A DNA stretch of 64,000 nt from Rhizobium sophorae (GTDB lineage Bacteria; Pseudomonadota; Alphaproteobacteria; Rhizobiales; Rhizobiaceae): contig NZ_JABFCN010000003.1 in assembly GCF_013087515.1 (NCBI RefSeq), positions 1-64,000 on the forward strand. Direction: 5' to 3'. This document shows positions 15,521-23,418 of this stretch, one piece after another. Positions within the stretch are counted from its first letter, which is position 1. Every line of letters starts with the position of its first letter. Made by a program: the position numbers and the translations under genes. The notes beneath the pieces are model-generated. The model saw nothing but the letters and a program-made list of their open reading frames with translations, had not been told where the DNA came from and did no database searches.

Positions 15521-15562
15521 GCCGAAAAAACGCGCAGTGGTGCGCGTGGCGATTTTTTCGGC
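15521..15562. repeat. Strong bipartite hairpin in the gap before the TetR gene
   Basis: GCCGAAAAAA pairs with TTTTTTCGGC, and inside it CGCGC pairs with GCGCG around an AGTGGT loop, with a small bulge on one side. Read in either direction the stem ends in a T-run, so it could terminate transcription both ways. It may also be a diverged relative of the repeat at 14475. Confidence 0.45.
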
Positions 15563-15684
15563 AGTGCAGCATTGTTCTGTTGTCTCAGAGGCTCAATATC
15601 ATGCCCTTCCCGCTCAGCGACCTGACGGCCATGCCGACGGCGAAAGATGCGGTCTTCAGAGCCAGCGCCTCAGGATCCTGCGCC

Positions 15685-16269
15685 TTACGCGTTTGCGGTT
15701 GCAGCGCGGATCAGTGAACCAGCCGCCTCGCCTGCAGCTTCCATATAGGTCGGGTCGCGATGCAACAGAACGACGGCAAACGAGCCATCGAGCAACAGGA
15801 CGATCTGCCGGGCGAGCTGCGGCGCTTCCGTCTTGATTCCGGCCGCCTCGAACGTCACCCGCAACCAGGCCTCGACCCTCTTCTTGTGTTCAATCCCGAC
15901 TTTTATGGCTGGATGGCCAGGCATATTGGCGAGTTCCGCAGAAGTGCGCAGGAAGCCGCAGCCCTTCCATTTCGGATGACGGGCCGCGCGGGCGAGATTG
16001 CGAAAGATGCCTTGCACCTTATCCGCCGGTTCGCCCATCGCTTCCGCGTACCAGCGTTTGAACAGAGATAGGTTGGGCTGGTCGCGCCCTTCCAGATAGG
16101 CCCCGATGAGGTCGTCCTTGCTGGCGAAATGGTAGTAAAGGGTGCGTTTCGTGACGCCGGCCTCTTCAGCCACCGCATCGACGCTGACGCTCCTGATGCC
16201 CTCGTTGTAAAACAGCTTGGCGGCCGCCGAAATGATGCGTTCGCGCGTCGGAATTGCATGTGAGGTCAT
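15685..16269 (-). CDS. TetR family transcriptional regulator
   Basis: A 194-residue regulator. The N-terminal helix-turn-helix (about 10-55) includes ERIISAAAKLFYNEGIRSVS and EEAGVTKRTLYYHFASKDDL. The ligand domain has a CGFLRTSAELANMPGHP segment seen in many TetR proteins that sense electrophiles or acyl compounds. The ATG at 16269 is used because the frame further upstream crosses the intergenic operator. It is divergent from the enoyl-CoA hydratase gene across 88 bases, with a 24-bp palindrome between them. Confidence 0.9.
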   Translation of the reverse strand: MTSHAIPTRERIISAAAKLFYNEGIRSVSVDAVAEEAGVTKRTLYYHFASKDDLIGAYLEGRDQPNLSLFKRWYAEAMGEPADKVQGIFRNLARAARHPKWKGCGFLRTSAELANMPGHPAIKVGIEHKKRVEAWLRVTFEAAGIKTEAPQLARQIVLLLDGSFAVVLLHRDPTYMEAAGEAAGSLIRAATANA

Positions 16270-16276
16270 GCCTCTA

Positions 16277-16300
16277 TGTATACCGACTAGTGAATATACA
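16277..16300. promoter_or_regulatory. 24-bp palindromic operator between TetR and enoyl-CoA hydratase genes
   Basis: TGTATA-N3-ACTAGT-N3-TATACA is symmetric about its centre and lies 7 bases from the TetR start and 57 bases from the hydratase start. Position and form are those of a TetR dimer-pair operator controlling both divergent genes. Confidence 0.65.
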
Positions 16301-16357
16301 CAAGCATCGGCCGGCGGCATAATTCTCCCGACGCAGCATACCGGAAAGGAAAACCGC

Positions 16358-17161
16358 ATGGCCGACACTGTTTTGATCGACAGCCGCGACGGAATCGCCA
16401 CCGTCACTCTCAATCGCCCGGAAAAACTCAATGCGTTGAATTACGCCTTGATAGACCGCTTGCTCGCGATCCTCGACGCTATCGAAACCGACAGTTCAAT
16501 CCGGGTGATTATCCTCACCGGCGCAGGCGAGCGGGCATTCTCGGCGGGCGGCGATATCCACGAATTCTCCGAAAGCGTGACGCAGGGCGCCGATGTCGCG
16601 ATGCGCGATTTCGTCGCGCGCGGACAGCGATTAACTGCGCGGCTGGAAGCCTTCCGAAAACCCGTCATCGCCGCCGTCAACGGCCTTGCCTTTGGCGGAG
16701 GCTGCGAGATCACAGAGGCTGTACCCCTCGCCATCGCCAGCGAACGCGCCCTGTTCGCCAAGCCCGAGATCAATCTCGCAATGCCGCCGACCTTTGGCGG
16801 AACACAGCGTTTGCCGAGGCTGGCCGGGCGCAAGCGCGCCTTCGAATTGCTGTTGACGGGCGACGCATTCTCCCCGCAGCGCGCCCTCGAACTAGGCCTT
16901 GTCAACCAAGTTGTCCCGCATGACGCTCTCATGCCGGCCGCCCACGACCTCGCGCGGCGCATTCTGCGTCATTCACCGCTGGCGGCGGCGAGCATTCTGA
17001 CGGCGGTGACGCGCGGCATCAACCAGAGTATTGCGGAGGGGCTGCTGATCGAAGGCGAACAATTCGCCCGCATGGCGCCAACCGCCGATTTGCGCGAAGG
17101 GCTCGACGCGTGGATCGAGCGTCGCAAGCCGAACTATCCCGGCTCGTGGTCGCTCGATTGA
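16358..17161 (+). CDS. Enoyl-CoA hydratase/isomerase family protein
   Basis: A 267-residue crotonase-fold enzyme. The oxyanion-hole segments GERAFSAGGDIHEF and AVNGLAFGGGCEI are present, as are both catalytic glutamates of true hydratases, in GGGCEI and in KPEINLAMP, followed by FGGTQRLPRLAG. It therefore probably hydrates a 2-enoyl-CoA, though the chain type is unknown. The ATG at 16358 follows GGAAAGGAAAA. It is the only structural gene beside the divergent TetR regulator, so the pair may form a self-contained inducible unit for an acyl compound. Confidence 0.9.
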   Translation: MADTVLIDSRDGIATVTLNRPEKLNALNYALIDRLLAILDAIETDSSIRVIILTGAGERAFSAGGDIHEFSESVTQGADVAMRDFVARGQRLTARLEAFRKPVIAAVNGLAFGGGCEITEAVPLAIASERALFAKPEINLAMPPTFGGTQRLPRLAGRKRAFELLLTGDAFSPQRALELGLVNQVVPHDALMPAAHDLARRILRHSPLAAASILTAVTRGINQSIAEGLLIEGEQFARMAPTADLREGLDAWIERRKPNYPGSWSLD

Positions 17162-17198
17162 TTGTCGCCAATACTAATGAATGCCTTAGTCAGCGTAA

Positions 17199-18986
17199 TC
17201 AGAACTCTTCCCAGTCGGACTTCAGCGCGGCGGAGGCCGACCCGCGCTGGACGGACGCGAGGGGCGAATTACGAACGACTTTCAAGGCCGTCGGTGCGGC
17301 AGGATGACGATCCGCCTGCGCAAACGAAGACCTGGGTCTCGGCGCATCGTTGAAACGGAACTGTTCAAGAAGCTCGAAGAGCGCGGCAGCCTCTCGGGCA
17401 AGGCCATGGCTCGCAGCCGTCTGCTCCTCGACCATTGCGGCATTCTGCTGCGTTCCCTGGTCGACGGTGTTGATGGACTGGCTGATCCCGCCGAGCGCAG
17501 TCGATTGCTCGCGCGCCGCCTCCACGATCGCCGTGACGTTGGTATTGATTTCGTGAACCTGAGTGGCGATTTCCTGGAGCGCGGATCCGGCATTCGTCAC
17601 GAGGGCGACGCCGTTTGCGACATGGGAACCGGACGCTGTGATCAGGCTCTTTATCTCCTTGGCAGCTTTCGCCGACCGCTGCGCCAGCTCACGGACCTCC
17701 TGGGCGACGACCGCAAAACCCTTGCCCGCCTCCCCCGCTCGTGCCGCCTCTACGCCGGCATTGAGCGCCAAAAGGTTCGTCTGGAAGGCAATCTCATCGA
17801 TGACACCGATGATATTGGAAATTTCGCGTGACGAGTTTTCGATCTGGTCCATCGCTCCGATGGCGTCACGCACCACCTGGCCGGAATGCTCGGCGTGATT
17901 TCTGGCGCGCCCCACGAGTTGACCGGCCTCCTCGGCGCGGCGGCTCGAATCCCTGACCGTCGTCGTGATTTCCTCAAGGGCGGCGGCCGTTTCTTCGACG
18001 GATGCCGCTTGCTGCTCGGTACGCTTTGCCAGGTCGTCGGCCGCTGTGCGGATTTCATTGGAACCGGCTGATATCGCCTTGGCATTTTCGGCAACAGTTG
18101 CCATTGCGCCCTTCAACTTCTCCGAGGCGCTGTTGAAGTCGGCACGCAGCCTTTCCAGCGAAGGAATGAAGGGCTTCTGGATCATCTGCGACAGGTCACC
18201 GTCCGCAAGGTTCGTCAGGCAACGGGCAAGTTGTTCGACATTTTCGACGCGCGCCGTGACATCGGTTGCGAACTTCACGACTTTGAACACTTTGCCGTTC
18301 AGGTCGAAAATCGGATTGTAGGAAGCTTGGATATAGACCTTCCGTCCGCCCTTGCCCACACGCATGAATTCGTCGGCAACCAGCTGGCCGCTCGCAAGTT
18401 TCCGCCAGAATTCCTTATAAGCCTCCGATCTCGAGTAGTCAGTTTCACAGAACATCGAATGATGTTTGCCCTGGATTTCAGCCAGCGAATAACCAAGCGC
18501 AGTCAGGAAATTATTGTTCGCGGTCAAGACTTCGCCGGCCGGCGTGAATTCGATGATCGCCTGAGCCCGGGACAGTGCATCGATCTTGCCCGCATCCTCG
18601 GCAGATTTCAGCTTCTGCGCGGTGATATCGGTTGCAATCTTGATCACCTTGACCGGTTTCCCGCGTCGGAAGACGGGATTGTAAGATGCTTCGATCCAGA
18701 CCTCGCGCCCGCCTTTTCCGAGACGTTTGTATTGCTGTTGATCAAATTTTCCGGCTGACAGCTTCGTCCAAAAAGCCTTGTATTCTGCCGAGGATACATA
18801 GGCAGGCTCGACAAACATGCTGTGATGTTTTCCGACGATCTCCCTCAACTCGTAACCAAGCGCGCTGCAGAAATTTTCGTTTGCGGTGAGGATGTTGCCC
18901 GATAGGTCAAACTCGATCATGGCTTGCGAATTCGATAGAGCCGCAAGAACCGCGACAGCATTTGCACCACGATCAAGAATATTCAC
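17199..18986 (-). CDS. Soluble PAS-PAS methyl-accepting chemotaxis protein with CheR-tether tail
   Basis: A 595-residue chemoreceptor with no transmembrane segment. Two tandem PAS domains (about 18-125 and 140-247, each with a GKHHSMF motif and a Y-P-F-GK-core) are followed by a HAMP-like linker (about 250-300) and the signalling domain with its hairpin tip [21 protein letters not shown]. The protein ends DWEEF, the W-x-x-F pentapeptide that tethers CheR/CheB. The layout is that of rhizobial cytoplasmic receptors such as McpY/IcpA, which sense internal redox or metabolic signals. The GTG at 18986 is preferred over the TTG at 18992 because AGGGGG lies at proper spacing. Confidence 0.9.
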   Translation of the reverse strand: MNILDRGANAVAVLAALSNSQAMIEFDLSGNILTANENFCSALGYELREIVGKHHSMFVEPAYVSSAEYKAFWTKLSAGKFDQQQYKRLGKGGREVWIEASYNPVFRRGKPVKVIKIATDITAQKLKSAEDAGKIDALSRAQAIIEFTPAGEVLTANNNFLTALGYSLAEIQGKHHSMFCETDYSRSEAYKEFWRKLASGQLVADEFMRVGKGGRKVYIQASYNPIFDLNGKVFKVVKFATDVTARVENVEQLARCLTNLADGDLSQMIQKPFIPSLERLRADFNSASEKLKGAMATVAENAKAISAGSNEIRTAADDLAKRTEQQAASVEETAAALEEITTTVRDSSRRAEEAGQLVGRARNHAEHSGQVVRDAIGAMDQIENSSREISNIIGVIDEIAFQTNLLALNAGVEAARAGEAGKGFAVVAQEVRELAQRSAKAAKEIKSLITASGSHVANGVALVTNAGSALQEIATQVHEINTNVTAIVEAAREQSTALGGISQSINTVDQGTQQNAAMVEEQTAASHGLAREAAALFELLEQFRFNDAPRPRSSFAQADRHPAAPTALKVVRNSPLASVQRGSASAALKSDWEEF

Positions 18987-19210
18987 TCGCAAATCCCCCT
19001 AGATTCATCGCTGTCGATCCAGCCATTTCGCAAATATTCGCCCATGCTCATTAACGGGGATTTAATTATGAATATGACGTGCAGTATATTTTGTTTTCAA
19101 CCAGCGCTGTGTTCGTCGGGCGCATCCGGGCAAAGGCAGCCGACCCCTGCAGTGCCGCGGGCAGCCATGCACCTCCGTCAAATTCTCCGGGAAGGAGGCC
19201 TGCAGGCCGC

Positions 19211-21394
19211 TCAGCCTCTTTTCAACTGCGCGACCGCAAGCAGCGTGTCAGCGCTTATTGCCGCCGAGCCAGTCAGGATCGAAAGGGCTGACGACGTGGT
19301 GCCTGTGCCGTTGGCCATGTCATACATGGCGGTGAAGCGTTTGATCAGATCATCGACTTTTTCGGGATCCGACAGATCCTCGATGTCGATAAAATTGTCG
19401 ATCATCTCGGCTTGCTTGTCGACGTCCATGTTCGAGACGTAACTGGACAGGTTGAAGCTCGTCGTAAAAAACTCGAAGAGCGCGCTGTCGCCCAGAATGT
19501 CGTAGGCGCTCGAGATTTCCGGCGCCTTGCGCTGGAAGTAGAGGGCAAGGCGCACGCCGGTGTTGCTGTCGCCTTGATCATCCTCGAGCGTCAGCCTGAC
19601 ATAGGCGCCGATCGTCTCCAGCACGTCGCCGCGCTGCTGCACCGTCCCGGTCGGATCGGCCGAAATATTGCCGTCCTGATCGAAATTGAACGCACCGACG
19701 AGTTCGGCGAAACGATTATCGTCCAGCTTGTTGACGTAACTGTCTTCGTCGTCGAGATCGGAAGAAAACATCTTCTCCAACTCGTCCGACGTGACATCAT
19801 CAGGATCGAGCCCCTTCGCCTTGAGCACGAAGGAAACCAGACGATCGTCGGCCAGGAACTCGCTGGTTGTGGTGATCGTCGCCATCTGCTCGCGAAAATA
19901 GGTAATCTCCTCGTCCGCCGCGTCGGTCGCTTCCGTCAGCTCGTCGCCTTCGAGATATCGGATCTTGTCCTGCTTGTAATAAGCGGCATAGTCGTCGACG
20001 ACGGATTCCGACATGGCCTGCAGCGGAACGGTCACGTCGCCATTGTCGTCGAAATTGAAGGCTTTGCGAAAGGCGGCGATCCGCTCGTCTTCGAGGCTGT
20101 TGACATAGCTCTTCGAGTCCGAGGGATCGCTTTCGAGAATTTTCCGGACCTCGCTTCTCGAAACGCTGTCCGGGTCTATGTCAAAGGCTCGCAGCGCCAT
20201 TTCCCACAGTTCCGGGAGATCGTCGTTGTCGTCATCGTCATCGTCATCATTTGACACCAGGAAATCATCGATCGAGGTGATGCTGGCGATGCGCGTCGTA
20301 TAGTTGTCGACGGCGTCTTCAGTGTCGGTATTGGCGATCAGCACCTCATAATTTTCATCGAAGGCCGCCGTGGTCGCGGCGGTCTGTTCCGATGTCTGGG
20401 CCGTATCGCCATCGGCAAGCGCGCCGTCCTCATCGAAATTGAAGGCATCGTGCAGCTCGGACAAGCCGATCGCGTCGGCGAGGTCGGCACTTTTCAGCGC
20501 TGCGGAAATGAAGTTATCGGTCTCGCTATCGGTAAGCCCATAGGCAGTTCTCAGATAGGAAACCAGTTTGTCGTCGCTCATCAACTCATCGACGGAGGTG
20601 ATATTTCCGATTTGCGCGGCGAAGTAAGTGTCATAGGCCTCCCCGGTTTCCGAGGAAGCGATCGTCGCAGAGGCCACCGCATAAGCGCTTGTGACCAGCG
20701 AGATCTGATCTTCCGACATCACGTCGCCGTCGGTCGAGCCATCCTCGTTGAAGTTGAAGGCCTTCGCCAGATTGACATAGACATCGTCGTCGAGCTGATT
20801 GACGAAACTATCGGCATCGTCGAGATCGCTCGTCAAAACACTCTTCAGGAAGCTGGTTGAGGTATATTCGGTGCTGAGGCCGAAAGCCGTCAGCACATAA
20901 TTCTTCAGCTTAGAACTCGACAGGAGATCGTCGACTGAGGTGATCGACGAGATATTCTCTTCGAAATAGTCCGTCTCGTCGGCGATTTCGTCCGCCTCGG
21001 TGTCGAAGGACTCCTGATAAGCATCGAGCAGATTGTCTCGCTGCACGTCCGATTGCGCCGTCTTCGTCTCGCCGGCGAATTTGAAGGCGGCAGCGAACTC
21101 GGCATAGCGGGTGTCGCTCAAGCTGTTGGCGAAGCTCGATGAATCGCTAAGATCGCTCTCCAGCACCTTCTTCATGAAAGCCTTGGCATATGTCATGTCT
21201 TCAAGGCCGTATGCCTTCATGGCATAGGAATAGAGCTTGTAGTCGCCCATGAAGTCATCGACGGTCGTGACCTTGTCGATGTTTTCCTTGTAATAGGCGC
21301 TGTCGCGGGCAACCGTTGCCTGTGAAGCCACGTTCGAGAGACTGGCGTTCAGATTTCGCGCGACCGTAAGATAGCTTACATAGGTGGAAACCAA
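19211..21394 (-). CDS. DUF1217 multi-repeat protein, flagellum-associated family
   Basis: A 727-residue, strongly acidic protein made of five DUF1217-type repeats starting near residues 34, 143, 257, 365 and 499, each with a Y-x4-I-x3-T/S-VDDF-like start, a S-YV-x-L-D/E-D core and a partial sixth unit near 620. Repeats 2 to 5 end in FNFxxDG-type loops (FNFNEDG, FNFDEDG, FNFDDNG, FNFDQDG) that look like half an EF-hand calcium loop. A run of seven aspartates lies near residue 384. DUF1217 proteins are usually linked to rhizobial flagellar genes. The start is a TTG at 21394 with AAAGGGAC ahead. An AGAACT-N4-AGTTCT site lies upstream. Confidence 0.85.
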   Translation of the reverse strand: MVSTYVSYLTVARNLNASLSNVASQATVARDSAYYKENIDKVTTVDDFMGDYKLYSYAMKAYGLEDMTYAKAFMKKVLESDLSDSSSFANSLSDTRYAEFAAAFKFAGETKTAQSDVQRDNLLDAYQESFDTEADEIADETDYFEENISSITSVDDLLSSSKLKNYVLTAFGLSTEYTSTSFLKSVLTSDLDDADSFVNQLDDDVYVNLAKAFNFNEDGSTDGDVMSEDQISLVTSAYAVASATIASSETGEAYDTYFAAQIGNITSVDELMSDDKLVSYLRTAYGLTDSETDNFISAALKSADLADAIGLSELHDAFNFDEDGALADGDTAQTSEQTAATTAAFDENYEVLIANTDTEDAVDNYTTRIASITSIDDFLVSNDDDDDDDNDDLPELWEMALRAFDIDPDSVSRSEVRKILESDPSDSKSYVNSLEDERIAAFRKAFNFDDNGDVTVPLQAMSESVVDDYAAYYKQDKIRYLEGDELTEATDAADEEITYFREQMATITTTSEFLADDRLVSFVLKAKGLDPDDVTSDELEKMFSSDLDDEDSYVNKLDDNRFAELVGAFNFDQDGNISADPTGTVQQRGDVLETIGAYVRLTLEDDQGDSNTGVRLALYFQRKAPEISSAYDILGDSALFEFFTTSFNLSSYVSNMDVDKQAEMIDNFIDIEDLSDPEKVDDLIKRFTAMYDMANGTGTTSSALSILTGSAAISADTLLAVAQLKRG

Positions 21395-21533
21395 AGTGTG
21401 TCCCTTTCATAGGCACGGCGGTGCCGCGCGAAAGCCTGCCGGCAGTCACGGGTGAAAATTTTCATCTCTGCGGGAATGTCGTCGCCGGTCATGGCGAAGC
21501 GCAGCCATCTACATATGGCCGAATCAATTTAAT

Positions 21534-21549
21534 AGAACTATATAGTTCT
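21534..21549. promoter_or_regulatory. Predicted TetR operator upstream of the DUF1217 gene
   Basis: AGAACT-ATAT-AGTTCT is a perfect 16-bp palindrome followed by GTAAT, 140 bases before the DUF1217 start. A near-identical site with the same GTAAT tail occurs at 22401-22416 next to the TetR gene. The sharing of half-sites and flank argues for one regulator. Confidence 0.65.
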
Positions 21550-21645
21550 GTAATTCATCCAATGCGGAATTGGAAGCGAAAGTCAACGGATCGCGTTTTG
21601 CCGGACGAAAGCGCGAGGAGCGAATCTGACAGATTGCGATGCGCT

Positions 21646-22293
21646 TTAGGCGGCGGCGACGCCTGCGGCAAAGATGGCAATGCAGCGGCGAAGATGGGCA
21701 AACAGTTGAGCCCGATCGGGCCATGCCTGCGCGCGCCCTTCCGGCGGACCCATTCCGCCGAGGATCATATCCATCAGCATCCGGGCTCCACTCTCCGTAT
21801 CGTCCAGCGTCAATCTGCCTTCCGACCGGCGTTCGCTCAGCCAGTCGGCGAGATGCTGCCGGCTGCCAAGCATGCCTTCGCGCTGCAGGATATCGACAAG
21901 TTCTGGAAATTGCGCCGCTTCGCGAAAGACGAGCTGCAGGAAGCCGGTGCGATCGGCATCCTTGCCCTCATCCATGTCGATCATGAAAATGCGCTCGAGG
22001 CTCGCGGCAATCGAGATATCTTCGGCAGGCCTGGGCAGATCGAGCATCAGGCGTTGATGCGCGCCGACCACGGCGGCAAACAACTCTTCCTTACTCTGAA
22101 ACAGCTTATAGAGCGTCTGCTTCGAAACGCCCGCCTCGGAGGCGACGATCGCGGTCGTGCTTCCGGCATAACCGTATTTGACGAAGACGCGGCCGGCGAC
22201 TTCGACGATATGCGCCCGCTTGTCCTCGTCGCTGGAAACTTTCGGTCGACCGCGTTTGCGCGGCTCGTCCGCAGGTTCGTCGATAATATCCAT
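21646..22293 (-). CDS. TetR family transcriptional regulator
   Basis: A 215-residue TetR protein. A basic RKRGRPKVSSDEDKR arm precedes the helix-turn-helix (about 25-70) with HIVEVAGRVFVKYGYAGS and SEAGVSKQTLYKLFQSKEE. The C-terminal region resembles the AcrR/YbiH group (FREAAQFPELVDILQREG). It lies between the DUF1217 gene and the EF-hand gene, with copies of one palindrome on both sides. The site at 22401-22416 would control its own gene and the divergent EF-hand gene; the site at 21534-21549 the DUF1217 gene. The signal molecule is unknown. Confidence 0.9.
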   Translation of the reverse strand: MDIIDEPADEPRKRGRPKVSSDEDKRAHIVEVAGRVFVKYGYAGSTTAIVASEAGVSKQTLYKLFQSKEELFAAVVGAHQRLMLDLPRPAEDISIAASLERIFMIDMDEGKDADRTGFLQLVFREAAQFPELVDILQREGMLGSRQHLADWLSERRSEGRLTLDDTESGARMLMDMILGGMGPPEGRAQAWPDRAQLFAHLRRCIAIFAAGVAAA

Positions 22294-22400
22294 GACGGTC
22301 TAGACCACCCTGCCGAAACGCGTGCCGACGACCTGAGAACGTAGACTACGATTTCTGAGGGGCAATTTTTTCGGTTGTGGCATTAGTGATTTCGATTTAG

Positions 22401-22416
22401 AGAACTTATCAGTTCT
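22401..22416. promoter_or_regulatory. Predicted TetR operator between the TetR and EF-hand genes
   Basis: AGAACT-TATC-AGTTCT has the same arms as the palindrome at 21534 and the same GTAAT following it. It lies 108 bases from the TetR start and 42 bases from the EF-hand gene start, fitting control of both divergent genes. Confidence 0.65.
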
Positions 22417-22457
22417 GTAATGCGTTGCATCCTCACCCTCCTAGCGATGGAGCGCTT

Positions 22458-23099
22458 ATGACGGCCATTTCCGCTGCAACATCAGTCTCTTCCTATTCCT
22501 ATGGCAAGCACCCGGCATCCGCGTCCGAGGAGATCCTATCCTCTAATACGGTTTCGTCGGCAAAAGCAACCAAAAGCGGGCAGCTCGATGAAGACACGTC
22601 CAGCAGCGCCGACAAACTCCTGTCCCAACTGATGACGCTGTCGATGAACCGCTTCTCCGATCCGTCGGGTTCCGGTGAAGACGAGGACGGCGGCGAAGGC
22701 ATGGACGTTGCCCAATTGGACAGCGATGGCGACGGCTATGTGAGCAAGGCCGAGTTCGTCGCGGCCCGACCGTCCGATGTGACGGAGGACCAGGCCGGCA
22801 CGCTTTTCGACAGCTTCGACAGCGAAGGAGCGGGGTCGCTATCGGTCGATGCGCTGACCGAGGCAGTGTCGGTTGAGCGGTCGCAGCGTTCCGAAGGACT
22901 GCCACCGCCGCCGCCCGCAGAAGACGACCAGTCTCAATCCCTGCTCTCCGATCTCGATACGAATGGAGACGGGCTCGTGACATTGGACGAGTTCATGGCA
23001 AGCAAGCCAGAGGACGTCGCCGCAAGCCAGGCGAGCCAGCTCTTCGATCTACTCGACACATCCGACACCGGTTCATTGTCCGTACAGTCCGCAGGCTGA
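22458..23099 (+). CDS. EF-hand domain protein
   Basis: A 213-residue acidic protein. Two canonical EF-hand loops are seen, LDSDGDGYVSKAEF (about residue 94) and LDTNGDGLVTLDEF (about 175), each followed by a degenerate partner (FDSEGAGSLSVDAL and LDTSDTGSLSVQ). The N-terminal third is Ser/Thr-rich and of low complexity, and a PPPPPAEDD linker separates the two pairs. No clear signal peptide exists, so export would need another route. The ATG at 22458 follows GGAG. It is divergent from the TetR gene and precedes flgE; a hairpin at 23160-23201 separates it from the latter. Confidence 0.88.
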   Translation: MTAISAATSVSSYSYGKHPASASEEILSSNTVSSAKATKSGQLDEDTSSSADKLLSQLMTLSMNRFSDPSGSGEDEDGGEGMDVAQLDSDGDGYVSKAEFVAARPSDVTEDQAGTLFDSFDSEGAGSLSVDALTEAVSVERSQRSEGLPPPPPAEDDQSQSLLSDLDTNGDGLVTLDEFMASKPEDVAASQASQLFDLLDTSDTGSLSVQSAG

Positions 23100-23159
23100 C
23101 GGTGGATACGGAGCGTCGCCATTGCAGTTGCTGGAGAACGGCAATGAGACGATCTGAAA

Positions 23160-23201
23160 GCGGCCCGGCAGTGGTGCTGGCAGAGCCCTCAGCCGGGCCG
23201 C
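23160..23201 (+). terminator. GC-rich hairpin after the EF-hand gene
   Basis: GCGGCCCGGC and its exact complement GCCGGGCCGC flank a 22-base loop, 60 bases after the stop. No T-run follows, so termination strength is uncertain. The rest of the 319-base gap to flgE (23100-23418) shows no gene; it should contain the flgE promoter, but no consensus was recognised. Confidence 0.5.
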
Positions 23202-23418
23202 TCCTGAAATACTGAAACGTTGGTGTGCCGCCACAGGCGCACAATACTAGCGCGCGGATGAGCCGAGGCGCCTATCGCCATCACGGGGTCAGTCCAGACA
23301 ATCAGATCATCGACCGGTGTCGGCCTTGCCCGGCGCCAGCGATGTCGTGCGCCCGCAACCCGGGCCCTGGAAGCCTGTCGTCACATGGCATGTTCCCAAA
23401 CCATAAAGGAATCGAGCC

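Noticed and set aside
20215..20260. Tandem GTC/ATC-like trinucleotide repeats, possible repeat array
   Set aside because: They encode the poly-Asp run of the DUF1217 protein; the units are too short and irregular for CRISPR or a functional satellite.
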